Origin: Nocardia sp. BMG51109
Lineage (GTDB): Bacteria > Actinomycetota > Actinomycetes > Mycobacteriales > Mycobacteriaceae
DNA length: 64,000 bases
Reading direction: 5' to 3'
NCBI RefSeq assembly: GCF_000526215.1
Contig: NZ_JAFQ01000004.1
Coordinates: 3,782,001 to 3,846,000 of the forward strand
In this document: piece by piece, positions 23,165-34,300 of the stretch
Layout: each line of letters opens with the position of its first letter
How positions within the stretch are numbered: the first letter of the stretch is position 1
The notes under the pieces: model-generated
The model's database searches: none
What the model was told of the DNA's origin: nothing
Seen by the model: only the letters and a program-made list of their open reading frames with translations
Made by a program: the position numbers and the translations under genes

Positions 23165-24874
23165 TCAGCGTGGACGGGCGAGGTAGCGGGCCCGAAGTTC
23201 GCGCTTGAGGAGCTTGCCGGTGGCGTTGCGCGGCAGCGGGCTCATATCGAACAGGACCTCGGCGGGGATCTTGTAGTCGGGAAGGGTGCGGCGGGCCAGG
23301 TCGCGGATCCGGTCGGCATCGAGGGTCCGGCCGTCGGCGAGGGTGACCGCGACGACGAGGCGTTCCCCGAGCCGCGGATCGGGCACGCCGAACGCCGCGA
23401 CCTCGGTGAACTCGTCACCGGTCAGCAGCGCGGCCTCGACCTCGGCGCAGGGGATGTTCTCGCCGGACGAGATGACGATGTCCTTGCTGCGGTCCACCAC
23501 GTAGACCAGGCCGTGCTCGTCGAGGTAGCCCAGATCGCCGGTCCGCAGCCAGGGGAGGTGATCGGTGCTCGTGGCGCCGCCGGCGTCGAGGTAGCCGGCC
23601 ATGACCAGGCCGCCGCGCAGTTCGAGTTCGCCGACGGTGCCCGCCGGCGCCTCGCGCCCGCCGGCGTCGGTGACGCGGACGTCCATCGTCGGGCTCATCG
23701 GGCCCAGGGTGTCGGGGAACGCGGCGAGCAGGGCGCCGCCGGCGGTGCAGACGCTGCCCGCGGTCTCGGTCATGCCCCAGCCCGCGCTGCGCTGGGCGTT
23801 CGGCACCGTGGCGGCGATCCGGCCGACGAGGTTCGGCGGGGTGGCCTGGCCGCCGGGCGTCACGTTCAGCAGGGAGGCCAGTTGTTCCTGTGCGCCAGGG
23901 AGTTTCAGGAGTTCGTCGACGGCCGTCGGCGGGCCGACCATCAGGGTGAGCCGATGCTCGCGGACCAGGTGGGCCGCCGCGGCCGGATCCCAGCGCGTCA
24001 TCGTCGCGACGTGGCCGCCGGTATTCATCGTCGTGAGCAGCCCGGCCAGGCCGGACACGTGGAAGAGCGGGAAGATCAGCAAGGCGGCCATCGGCGGCAC
24101 GGCCGGGCGGAGGTCGTCGACCGGAATGTCGTACCGGCGCGCGGCGATTCGCAGATTGCATTCGGCGACGAATCTCATATTGAGCACGACGTTGCCGAGA
24201 TTGCGGTGGGTCAGCTGGACGCCCCTCGCTCGCCCGGAGGTTCCCGAGGTGAACAGGATCGCGGCGACCGCATCGCTCGGCACCGCGCCGGCCGGACCGT
24301 CGCGGTCCGCGGCGGCGATCAGCGCGTCGATCGCGGGCACGGCCGGATCGCCGTCCTGTGTGGAGACCAGCGCCGCGCCGTGGTCCACCGACCGCAGGAT
24401 CTCGAGGCGCGCGGGATCGGCGAGGACGACCGCGCTGCGGACATCGGTGACCGCCTCGGCGATCTCGGCCGCGCTGGACCGGCTGTTGTACAGCACCGCG
24501 ACCGCGCCGAGCCGGGCGGCGGCGAACAGCGCCACGAGGTACGACGGCCGATTGGCCATCATGATCCCGACCCGGTCGCCGGGCCCGATGCCGTAGCGCC
24601 GGTGCAGGGCGCCGGCGAGCCGCCGGGCGCGCGCGAAAACCTCGCGGTACGTGAGGGTTTCGGCACCGGCGGTGAGGGTGTTATCGGCGAACCGGGTCTC
24701 GGACTCCGCGACGACGTCGTAGAAGGTGGCGGCGACGTGCCGGAAGGTGCGCACCCGGTGGCCGCCGATCTCGACCTCCGTCGTCTCGAACGGTGCGCCC
24801 TCGGCGGTGAGTTCGCGCTCGATCTCCCGGAAGACGCCGACGATCGAGGTGTCTTGCGCTGTGTGGTCCGACAT
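23165..24874 (-). CDS. acyl-CoA synthetase / AMP-dependent ligase (FadD-like)
   Basis: 569 residues from the ATG at 24874; the frame stays open far upstream, but that part overlaps the divergent hydrolase gene and has no family match. Adenylation motifs: AAILFTSGTSGRARGVQLTH (A3), GWGMTETAG (A5), LRTGDLGYLDEHGLVYVVDR (A7/A8) and the C-terminal LPRNATGKLLKRELR with the catalytic Lys. It activates a carboxylic acid as acyl-AMP and transfers it to CoA. The mid-part resembles fatty or aromatic acyl-CoA ligases. It diverges from an alpha/beta hydrolase with an inverted repeat between them, so the two may be co-regulated. Confidence 0.88.
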   Translation of the reverse strand: MSDHTAQDTSIVGVFREIERELTAEGAPFETTEVEIGGHRVRTFRHVAATFYDVVAESETRFADNTLTAGAETLTYREVFARARRLAGALHRRYGIGPGDRVGIMMANRPSYLVALFAAARLGAVAVLYNSRSSAAEIAEAVTDVRSAVVLADPARLEILRSVDHGAALVSTQDGDPAVPAIDALIAAADRDGPAGAVPSDAVAAILFTSGTSGRARGVQLTHRNLGNVVLNMRFVAECNLRIAARRYDIPVDDLRPAVPPMAALLIFPLFHVSGLAGLLTTMNTGGHVATMTRWDPAAAAHLVREHRLTLMVGPPTAVDELLKLPGAQEQLASLLNVTPGGQATPPNLVGRIAATVPNAQRSAGWGMTETAGSVCTAGGALLAAFPDTLGPMSPTMDVRVTDAGGREAPAGTVGELELRGGLVMAGYLDAGGATSTDHLPWLRTGDLGYLDEHGLVYVVDRSKDIVISSGENIPCAEVEAALLTGDEFTEVAAFGVPDPRLGERLVVAVTLADGRTLDADRIRDLARRTLPDYKIPAEVLFDMSPLPRNATGKLLKRELRARYLARPR

Positions 24875-24949
24875 GCCTGCTCCTGGACCGGTGGATGGTT
24901 CGCGTGGCCGCGCGCCGGTTACCCCTAAAAATAGAACAAGTTGCAGATC

Positions 24950-24979
24950 TGTGGACGATTGTCCGTACATTTGTCCACA
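24950..24979. promoter_or_regulatory. inverted repeat between the divergent ligase and hydrolase genes
   Basis: TGTGGAC (24950-24956) and GTCCACA (24973-24979) are perfect arms separated by 16 bp, with an extra GTCC inside. The region is AT-richer than its surroundings and lies in a 135-bp divergent gap. It is a plausible operator for a dimeric regulator such as a TetR or GntR protein encoded elsewhere. Confidence 0.45.
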
Positions 24980-25009
24980 AAATCGGGCGGACGGCGCTAC
25001 GCTGCGGGT

Positions 25010-25861
25010 GTGGTGGTGACGGAACGAATGCGCATCCGCGGCCGGGAGTTCGAGGTGGACGTGCGCGCGGGCACCGGTGCCGCGGGAGCGGTTCTGCTGC
25101 ACGGGTTTCCACAGAGTTCGGCGTCCTGGGACGTGGTGGGCGACGCGCTCGCCGCCCGTGGAGTCTCCTCGTGGGCGCCGAATCAGCGCGGCTATTCGCC
25201 GGGCGCCCGGCCGGAGCGGGTGGCGGACTACCGCCTGGACGAACTCGTCGCCGACGTGATCGCGCTGTGCGACGCACTGCCCTTCGACGCCGTGCACCTG
25301 GTCGGCCACGATTGGGGCGCGATCGTCGCCTGGGCGACGGCGGCCCGCCACCCGGAGCGGGTGGCGTCGCTGACGGCGGTGTCGGTGCCGCATCCGGCGG
25401 CCTTCGCCCGGGCGCGGGCCGAGGATCCGGTGCAGCGGGAGAAGTCCGGCTATATCGAGTACCTCGTGCAGCCCGGCTCCGAGGACCTGCTGGCCGCCGA
25501 CGGTGCGGCCGCCCTGCGGCTGGGGTTCGGTGACGTCGTCGCGCCCGAGATCGCCGATCGCCACCTCGCGCCCCTGCTGGAACCGGGCGCGATGAAAGCC
25601 GCGCTGAACTGGTACCGCGCCATCGGCGAGGACTGGGCGCGGGTGCCGCCGGTGGCCGTCGCGTCGACCCTGGTGTGGGGTGCGGGCGATATCGCCGTCG
25701 CCCGCAGCGGGGTCGACCTGTGCGCGGAGTTCGTGCACGCCGATCTCACGGTGGTGGCGCTGGAGGACAAGGGCCACTGGCTGCCCGAGGAGGCCCCGGA
25801 CGAACTCACCGCGGCGATCCTCGCGCGAACGGGTATCGCCGGACCGTCCCCGGGTTCGTAG
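25010..25861 (+). CDS. alpha/beta hydrolase (epoxide hydrolase / haloalkane dehalogenase-like)
   Basis: About 283 residues. Four start codons are possible (GTG at 25010, 25013 and 25016, or ATG at 25028). Motifs: GAVLLHGFPQSSASWD (oxyanion HG), LVGHDWGAIVAWATA, where the nucleophile elbow GHDWG has Asp as in epoxide hydrolases and dehalogenases, and KGHWLPEEAPDEL with the catalytic His. The HGFPQ and GHDWGA forms favour soluble epoxide hydrolase. It is divergent from an acyl-CoA ligase. The substrate is unknown. Confidence 0.85.
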   Translation: MVVTERMRIRGREFEVDVRAGTGAAGAVLLHGFPQSSASWDVVGDALAARGVSSWAPNQRGYSPGARPERVADYRLDELVADVIALCDALPFDAVHLVGHDWGAIVAWATAARHPERVASLTAVSVPHPAAFARARAEDPVQREKSGYIEYLVQPGSEDLLAADGAAALRLGFGDVVAPEIADRHLAPLLEPGAMKAALNWYRAIGEDWARVPPVAVASTLVWGAGDIAVARSGVDLCAEFVHADLTVVALEDKGHWLPEEAPDELTAAILARTGIAGPSPGS

Positions 25862-26126
25862 TGCGGCGCTCGCTGTGGAGTGTTCGGCGGATCGGAATTC
25901 ATTGTGGGAGAAAGCGGCTCCCAGGCGCCGGGGCCGTCGCGCCGTGCTCCGAAGTGAAGGAGTGGGCGCAGGTGGCGCACGCCGCCGGAGGAGCCGATTC
26001 ACTCGGGCCCGCCCGGGCACCATTCGGTCGACCGACTACTATGATTCGTGCTGTTCAGGTCGGATCGCCGGCCCGGACGCGGTATACCTCCCTGGTACGG
26101 ATCCCGACATACGAGGAGACGCTGGC

Positions 26127-26939
26127 GTGTCGGACGGCCCACCCGACCTGCGTACCGACGTGCCGCACCCGGCTCGGATGTACGACTATTTCCTCGGCGG
26201 CAAGGACTTCTACGAGGCGGACCGCCTCGCCGCCGAGCAGGCGCTGCGGGACTTTCCGTCGGTCCGGTTGACCGCTCGCACCAACCGCGAGTTCATGCAC
26301 CGCGCCACGCATTACCTTGCCGAGCAGGGTATTCGGCAGTATCTCGACATCGGCACCGGAATCCCGACCGCGCCGAACCTCCATCAGGTCGCCCAGCAGC
26401 AGGCCCCCGAATCACGGGTCGTGTACGTCGACAACGACCCGCTGGTGCTCGCGCACGCACGGGCGCTGCTGCGGAGTTCGGACGAGGGCCGCACCGCCTA
26501 CGTGCAGGCCGACGCCGCGGAGCCGGAGACGATCCTGTCGGCGCCGGAGCTGACGGAGACGCTGGATCTCGGCCGGCCGGTGGCGGTGTCGCTGATGGCC
26601 CTGGTGCACTTCGTGCCCGGCGACGTCTACGAGATGGTGGACACCCTGATGGCGCCGCTGGCGCCCGGGTCGTATCTCGCGATGTCCCATGTCACAATGG
26701 AATTCGACGACGGTCCCGAGGATCCGGACGGCATGGCCCGGCTGTTGCAGGTGTACGTGGATCGCGGAATACCCGTGCACCCCCGCCCCCGGGCCGAGGT
26801 CGCGCGGTTCTTCGACGGGCTGGAACTCGTGCCTCCCGGCATCGAGGTGATCCACCGCTGGCACAACGAGGGCATCGACCACCCGCCCAGCCACGACAAG
26901 CGGGTATCGCTGTACGGCGGCGTGGGGAAGAAGGTCTGA
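26127..26939 (+). CDS. SAM-dependent methyltransferase, DUF574 family
   Basis: 270 residues, GTG start at 26127 with GAGGAG 9 nt upstream. It begins DLRTDVPHPARMYDYFLGGKDFYEADRLAAEQ, the strongly conserved opening of the actinobacterial DUF574 (S-adenosyl methyltransferase) family. The SAM pocket follows: IRQYLDIGTGIPTAPNLHQVAQ, VVYVDNDPLVLAHAR and YVQADAAEPETIL. The family is expanded in Streptomyces and Nocardia, and its methyl acceptors are mostly unknown. It is a single gene, about 265 bp after the hydrolase with no clear hairpin between. Confidence 0.88.
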   Translation: MSDGPPDLRTDVPHPARMYDYFLGGKDFYEADRLAAEQALRDFPSVRLTARTNREFMHRATHYLAEQGIRQYLDIGTGIPTAPNLHQVAQQQAPESRVVYVDNDPLVLAHARALLRSSDEGRTAYVQADAAEPETILSAPELTETLDLGRPVAVSLMALVHFVPGDVYEMVDTLMAPLAPGSYLAMSHVTMEFDDGPEDPDGMARLLQVYVDRGIPVHPRPRAEVARFFDGLELVPPGIEVIHRWHNEGIDHPPSHDKRVSLYGGVGKKV

Positions 26940-27026
26940 ATACGCCGACGACCGCGTTCGCCGGGAGCGTCACCACCAGGCCGCGGTGCTCGACGAACAC
27001 GTCGTAGAGCTGTCCGGCGGCCTACC

Positions 27027-27250
27027 CCGACGCCCTGGATTCCACCGCGAAGATCGGATCGTGGCCCAGCAGCAGCGCCGGCGCGACGGCGACGACGATC
27101 ATGATGACCGCGCCGAACAGCGGCAGGCTCGCCAGGCCGAGCGCGCAGCCGACCAGCGTGCCGGTCAGCGCGTCGGTCTCGGACGAGATCGGGGCCAGGC
27201 CGACATAGGAAGCACGAAACTCCCACGCCCCGCACCATGCGCAGCATGGT
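27027..27250 (-). pseudogene. remnant of a polytopic membrane-protein gene
   Basis: On the minus strand one frame reads YVGLAPISSETDALTG, then TLVGCALGLASLPLFG, then AVIMIVVAVAPALLLGHDPI and stops at a TAG near 27027. These are two hydrophobic segments at the end of a membrane protein. No start codon or ribosome site is present, and upstream the hydrophobic reading is lost, partly into the neighbouring frame (a possible frameshift near 27220). It lies just beyond the end of the PKS operon. I cannot name the family. Confidence 0.35.
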
Positions 27251-27280
27251 CAGCAGGATCGGGGTGCTGCGGCCTGCGGT

Positions 27281-30200
27281 TCACGGGTGGCTTTCCCTGT
27301 GTTCGCTGAGCCACCTATCGATTTCGGCAGCGGCATGGTCGGTCTCGTCGGTCAGTATGGTGAGGTGGTTGGCGGGTACGGGGATTGTCGTGGTGTTCGG
27401 GCGGCGGGTCCATCTGTTTCTGCCGTGCTGAGGAAAATTGATTGTCTCGTCTATTCGGTGGTGGCCGGCGTGCAGGAGTAGTCCGGGGATGTCGAGTGGG
27501 CGCGGTTTGAAGGTGGAGAATATCCGGCGGTAGTTCGACATGGCGGTGATCGACGTATCGGTGACCATGTCCTCGTGGGCCGTGATCGCCCGGTGGATCA
27601 GGGTGCGTAGGAGCGAGTTGTCGAGGTCCGGTGGGCCGTAGGTGTCGATGAGGACGAGGCCCGCCGGTGGGCGGCGCCGGGCGAGCAGTTCGGCGGCCAC
27701 GGCGTGGGCGACCCAGCCGCCCGTCGAGTATCCGAGGAGAATCAGCGGCCTGTCCGGCAGTTCTCGCCGGATCTCCGCGAGGTGTCCCGAGACCAGCGCC
27801 GCCAGGGTTCCGGGGAGTTTTTCCTGTGGTAGATAGCCCGGCTGGGCCAGTGCGAACAGGTTGCGGTGGGGGAGGCTCTTCGCCAGCGCCGAATATTCGA
27901 GTGGACCGGAATGCGGGAGCAGAGACGGGAAACAGACGATCGCGGGACCATCGCCGCGCGGCGACAATTGGGCACCGTTGCGGCCGGGCGGCAGTTCGGC
28001 ACGGTCGCGGGTCGGCGGCAGTTCGGCACGGTCGCGGGTCGGCGGCAATTCAGCACCGTCGCGGCCGGGCGATAATTGCAGGAGCTTGGTCCAGTGGTAT
28101 TCGTCGGTTTGTTCCAGTTGAGTACGCAGCAGTGCCGCCGCGTCGACGGTCTGCAAGCCCTGCTCGGCGAGGCCGTTCTCGAGGGCGCGGCGGAGCAGCG
28201 ACACGAGCCCGGTCGGCGACTCGTCGTCGGTCGCCGGACCATCCGCGGTGAGCCGGGTGAGGATGTAGTCGGCTATCTGCTCAACCGTGGCGACGGAACT
28301 CATGAGGAGGCCGGTGGGGATGGCGACTCCCGTCACGCCGGTCAGCTCGCCGCGCAGCTCGGTGCCCTTGACGGAGGTCAGGCCCTGCTCGATCAGTGAC
28401 GCGTCGATGCCGACGTCCGCGCCGTCGCCGCGGCCGAGGGCGAGGCCGGCGGTCCGCCGGACCAGGTCGACGACGAACGCCCGGCGGTCGGACGGCGCCA
28501 GCTCCGCCATGCGCCGCACGGCCGGCGGAGCGGAGTCGGTCGCCGGATCGCCTGCCGGACCACCGTCGGCGCGGGCGGCGACCGTCGCGGGCGCGGCCCG
28601 GCGGTACCGGCGGCGGTGGAAAGCATAGGTGGGCAACGGTATTCGCCGCCCCGGCTGGAGCGCCTCCCAATCGAGCCGGTGGCCGCGGTTGTGCAGCCGC
28701 GCCAGCACCGCCGCGAAGGCGACGCTGTCATCGCGGTCGCGGTTCAGGGTGGCCACCGCCGCCGACGCCGCGCTCGCGCCGGACGGATCGTCCTCCCGCG
28801 CGGCGTTCACCGATTCCTCGATCGCGGGGGTCAGCACCGGATGCGGGGACAATTCCAGGAATGTGTGCGGACCGGTGCCGAGCAGCGCGGTGACGGTGTC
28901 GTTGAAATGGACCGTGCGACGGAGGTTGTGATACCAGTACTCGCCGGTGAGCGCGCTCGTGTCCAGGGCGACGGCGTGCGGCTGACCCGCCACGGTGGAG
29001 TGGAACGCGACCCGCGACGGGCGCGGCGCCAGCCCGCCGAGTTCGGCCGCCAGCCGTTCCCGGACGGCCTCGACACCCGCGGAATGCGAGGCGTAGTCGA
29101 CGCGCACACCCCGGGCCCGGATGCCCTGCCGGCCGCAGGTGTGCACCAGTTCCTCGACGGCGTCGACCGCACCGGCGACGGTGACGTTCGCCGGGCCGTT
29201 GACCGCCGCCACGGCGATGCGCTCGCGCCACGGCCGCAGCAGCGTTTCGGCCGTGTCGGCCCCGCACCCGAGCGAGGCCATGGTGCCGGTGCCGGCCAGG
29301 TGCCGGGCGATGAGCCGGCTGCGCCGGGCCATCACCGTGGCGGCGTCCTCGAGCGACAGCGCGCCGGCGACACAGGCCGCGGTGATCTCGCCCTGGGAGT
29401 GGCCGATCACGATATCCGGTGTGACACCGACGGATTCGAGCAGAGCCGCGAGGGCGACGCCCACGGCGAACAGCGCGGGTTGCACGATATCGGTGCGGTC
29501 GAGCAGCGCGGCCTCGGCGGTGTCGGGGTCGGCGTGGATGATCTCCCGTAACCCGGTGCCGTCGGGCAGGTCCAGGTGCGGCGACAGGGCGAGGCACGCG
29601 CGGTCGAGCGCGTCCCGGTAGGCGGCGTAGTGGTGGTAGAGGGTGCGGCCCATGCCCGGGTGCTGGGCGCCCTGGCCGGGCAGCACGAAGACCAGTCCGC
29701 TCGGTTGGCTCGCGGAGGGGTTGTCGCGGAACAGGTTTGCGTCCGGCTGTCCGGTTTCCGCGGCCGTCAGCGCTCGTGCCAGCGTCGTCCGGATGTCCTC
29801 GCCGGTCGTGGCGCTGCCCACGACGGTGGCGCGGTGACCGTGGTGCGTGCGGGTGGTGGCCAGGCTGTAGGCCAGATCGGCGGGGTCGAGGTCGGGATGG
29901 TCGTCGAGATGTTCGCGGAGCCGGGCGGCCTGGGCGGCCAGCGCGGCCGGGTCGGCGGCGGAGACCGGGAACAGCAGCGCCGGTGCGGCAGTGCGGGGTG
30001 CTTCATCGAATCCGGTTGGGGCGGAATGCTGTTGGAGGATCAGGTGGGCGTTGGTGCCGGAGATGCCGAAGCTGGAGACCGCGGCCGTGCGTGGGTGGCC
30101 GTTGTCGGGCCACGGGGTGCTGTCGGTGAGCAGGGCGATGGTGCCGTCCCAGTCGACGTGGGGGCTCGGAGCCTCGGCGTGCAGGGTTTTCGGCAGCACC

Positions 30201-31300
30201 CCGTGGCGAATGGCCTGGATCATCTTGATGATGCCGGCGGCACCGGCGGCGGCCTGGGTGTGGCCGATATTGGATTTGACCGAACCGAGATACAGCGGGG
30301 TGTCCGGAGTGTGGGCCCGCCCGTAGGTCGCCAGCAGGGCGCCGGCCTCGATCGGATCGCCCAGGGTGGTGCCGGTGCCGTGCGCCTCGACCACGTCGAC
30401 CCGGTCCGCGGTGAGGCCGCCGGATGCCAAGGCCCGGCGGATGACGCGCTGCTGCGCGGGTCCGTTCGGGGCGGTGAGGCCGTTGGACGCGCCGTCCTGG
30501 TTGATCGCCGATCCGGCGACCACCGCCAGGATCGGGTGGCGGTTGCGCTGCGCGTCCGACATGCGTTCCAGCACAACGATTCCGGCGCCCTCGCCCCAGC
30601 CGGTGCCGTCGGCGGCCGCGGCGAAGGGTTTGCAGCGTCCGTCGGCGGCGAGCCCGCGCTGGCGGGCGAATTCGGTGAAGATGAACGGACCGGCCATGAT
30701 GGTGACACCACCGGCGATCGCGAGATCGCATTCGCCCCGGCGCAGCGACTCGGATGCCAGGTGGGTCGCGACCAGGCTGGAGGAACAGGCGGTGTCGACG
30801 GTGATCGCCGGGCCGTGCAGGCCCAGCGTATAGGCGATCCGGCCGGAGGCGACGCTGGTCGCGTTGCCGGTCAGCGCATATCCCTCCGCGGTCGCGGGCA
30901 GCGCGGCCTGATCCTGCTGCGCGCAGGCGCCGATGAATACCCCGGTGCTGCTGCCGTGCAGCGACTTCGGGTCGAGGCATGCGGTTTCCAGGGCCGCCCA
31001 GCAGGTTTCGAGCAGGACTCGCTGCTGCGGGTCCATCGCGGTGGCCTCGCGGGGCGAGATCTCGAACAGCTCGTTGTCGAATCCGTCGGCGTCGGTGAGG
31101 AATCCGCCGTGGCGGGTATAGGTGGTGCCGACCACATCGGGATCGGGGTCGAACAGCTCCTCGAGGTTCCAGCCGCGGTCGTCGGGGAATGCGCCGATCG
31201 CGTCGACGCCGTCGCTCACCAGATCCCACAGCGCCTGCGGGGAACCGATGCCGCCGGGGAACCGGCACGACATTCCTACCACGACGACCGGATCGTCGTC
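27281..31300 (-). other. PKS module 3: KS-AT-ACP-TE, non-reducing
   Basis: Residues about 3550-4886. The KS is complete (DTACSSSLV, Cys3719; EAHGTGTTLGDP; KSNIGHTQ). The AT has GHSQGE and VDYASHS, the methylmalonyl-CoA pattern. No reductive domain is present. The ACP is divergent: EQGLTSVKGTEL with Thr before the phosphopantetheine Ser. A repeat-rich linker leads to the TE with LLGYSTGGWVAHA (Ser4739) and a C-terminal NHLTI His. The product leaving this module should keep a beta-keto group and an alpha-methyl branch. Confidence 0.9.
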
Positions 31301-34300
31301 GGCCGCCGCGGGCGTCGGTGCGGCAGTGGATGTCTCGGTGTTCGACGGTGCGAGCAGGGTGTCCAGGTACCGGGCGAGCTCGCCGGGGGTGGGGTGGTCG
31401 AAGACGAGGGTGGGCGGCAGGTCGAGATGTGTCGAGCGGGCGAGGGCGTTGCGCAGCTCGATGGCGGTGAGGGAGTCGATGCCGAGGTCCTTGAAGGTGT
31501 CGTCGACCCCGGTGGTGGCGGTGTCGGGGTGGCCCAGCACGGTGGCGGTCGCGGAGCGCACGGCATCGAGCAGGTGGCGAAGCCGCTGTTCGGCGGTCAG
31601 GCCGGAGAGTTCCGTGCCGCGGCCGCTCGGGCCGGCGGCGGTACGGCGCGCGGTGACCAGCGCCGACAGGACGGGCGGTAGGTCGCCGTCGGTGCGCGCG
31701 CCGGAGCGTAGCGGTGCGGCGACGACCACGGGATGGCCGTCGGTGAGCGCCCGGTCGAACAGGGCCGTGCCGAGTTCGTCCGCGATGGGGATCAGGCCGG
31801 TGGCCGCGATACGTTGCCGCTCGCGCTCACCGAGCCGGCTCGCGAGGCCGATGTCCCAGGGCCCCCAGACGATCGACACGGCGGGCAGGCCGCGGCGTCG
31901 GCGGTACTCGGCCAGTGCGTCCAGCGCGGCGTTGGCGGCGGCATAGTTGGCCTGCCCGGGATTGCCGAGAATGCCTGCCGCCGAAGAGAACAGCACGAAT
32001 GCGGCGAGGTCGAGATGCCGGGTCAGCCGGTGCAGGTGCCAGGCGCCGTCGAGCTTGCCGGCCAGGACGGCCCGCAGCCGGTCCGGGCGCAGCGCGGTGA
32101 CGGGAGCATCGTCGGCGACCGCGGCGGTGTGGACGACGGCGGTGAGCGGATGCCGCGGGTCGACGGCGTCGAGCAGGCCGGCCGCCGCCGACGGGTCGGC
32201 GACATCGCAGGCGGCGAGGGTGACCTCGGCGCCCAGCGCGGTGAGCCGGCGGTGCAGTTCGCCGGCGCCCGGGGCGGCGGGGCCGCGCCGCGAGACCAGC
32301 AGCAGCCGCCGGACACCGTGGTCGACGACCAGGTGTTCGGCGATCAGGGCGGCGAGCGCGCCGGTGCCGCCGGTGATCAGCACGGTTCCCTCCGGGTCGA
32401 GGGCGCGCGGCGGGGTGAGGACGATCTTGCCGGTGTGCCGGGCGGCGGCCATATCGCGCAGGGCCTGCCGGGCCCGGGGAATCGCGTAGTTCGTGACCGG
32501 AATCGGTGCCAGCGCACCCTGTTCGAACAGCGATACCAGCGCGGCGAGGCTGTCCGCGATCCGGTCGGGGCCGAAGTCGGTCAGGTCGAGGGCGTGGTAG
32601 CGCACGCCGGGATGGGCGCCGGCCACGGTCTCGGGATCACGAATGTCGGTCTTGCCGATCTCGAGGAAGTAGCCGCCGTGCGGAAGCAGATCCAGGGAGG
32701 CGTCGACGAATTCACCGGCCAGGCAGTCGAGGACGACGTCCATGCCGTTCCCGCCGGTCGCCTCGAGGAATGCGGTGCGGAAGCCGAGGGTGCGGGACGA
32801 GGCGATATGGTCGGCGGGAATTCCCATGGCGCGCAACAGGTGCTGTTTGGGCGGCGAGGCGGTCGCGAAGACCTCGGCGCCGCGGTGGCGGGCCAGCTGG
32901 ATGGCGGCCTGGCCGACCCCTCCGGTGCCGGCGTGCACGAGCACCCGCTGTCCGGGTCGCAGTTCGGCGAGGGCGACCAGGGCGGCATGGGCGGTGGTGA
33001 ACACGATCGGCACGGCGGCGGCCTCGGTGAACGACCAGTTCGGCGGCATGGGGACGACCGCCCGGGCGTCGGCGGCGGCGGTCGGGGCGAAGGCATCGTC
33101 CAGGAACCCGGTGACGGCGTCTCCGATCGCGAAATCGCCCACCCCGGGGCCGGTTTCGACGACGACACCCGCGGCCTCCCGGCCGAATCCGGCGGTCTCG
33201 ACCAGGCCGAGGGCGCCGACCACGTCGCGGAAGTTCAGGCCCGCGGCGCGCACGGCGATGCGGATCTCGCCGGGCCGCAGCGCCGCGGGCTCGGTCGGGA
33301 CGTACGCCACGGTATTCAGGTCGCCGGTGTCGCGAACACCCAGTCGCCAACTGCCGCCGCGGGTCTCGGGCGGGGCGAGGGCGGGGCTGTGTGTCAGCCG
33401 GGGGCGGTGCAAGGTGCCGTGGCGGGCGGCGAGCTGGTTTTCCCTCGGGTCCGGTCGGTCCAGCACGGCGGCCAGGATGTTCGGGGCGGTGTCGATTGCT
33501 ATGTCCAGCAGGGTGATCGAGTGATCCGGGTGTTCGCTCTGCGTGCTGCGGGTCAGGCCCCAGACCGCCGCGTGGGCGAGGTTCGGGGCGGGGTCGTGCG
33601 GGCTGGTCGCGACCGCGTGGGAGGTGCACACGAGCAACGGCACGGTGGCGGTTCCGGGGTGAGTTACCCACTGTCGCAGCAGCGTCAGCGCCTCGTCGGT
33701 CGTCGCCCGGACCGCCGCCGGCACCTCGTCCCGGTCGTGGGCCGGGTACCAGATCACCGCCGCGGGGAGCCGGTCGTTGTCGAGCAGGGCTGACAGGTCG
33801 GCACAGGTGCGCAGGCCGCGCAGCGCCGCCGGGAGCCGCCCGGGTTCCGAGGTGAGAACGGCCCACCCGGTGGTGTCGCATTCGGTGATGTCCGGGGCCG
33901 CGTCGGCGGTGGGGATCCAGGTGAGTTCGAGCATCGTGGGGACCGCGGCCGCGGGTGCCGGATCCGGCAAGGGGCGCAACGTGACGGCCTCGATCGTGAG
34001 GACCGGCGCACCGAGCGGATCGGCCGCATGCACGGTGACCGTGTCGGGACCGGTGCGGGTCGCGGCGACGTGCAACCGTGTCGACCGCACCGCATGCAGC
34101 GTGATGCCTTTGAACACGAACGGAATTCGAATGTGCTCGTGGTCGTCGCCGACCGCCGGCACGAGAAGGGAATGCAGCGCGGCGTCCAGCAGCGCGGGGT
34201 GGATGCCGTACCCCGCGGAGTCGACGTCCTCGGGCAGCACGACATCGGTGTACACGGTGGGTTCGGGGCCGGTGTCGTCGATCCGCGCCGCACGCACACC

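Noticed and set aside
23156..24928. 590-codon plus-strand frame opposite the acyl-CoA synthetase
   Set aside because: It is a shadow of the ligase gene, which has all adenylation motifs.
24875..26023. N-terminal extension of the acyl-CoA synthetase by about 380 residues
   Set aside because: It lies antisense to the alpha/beta hydrolase gene and is Arg/His-rich; the ligase family starts near the ATG at 24874.
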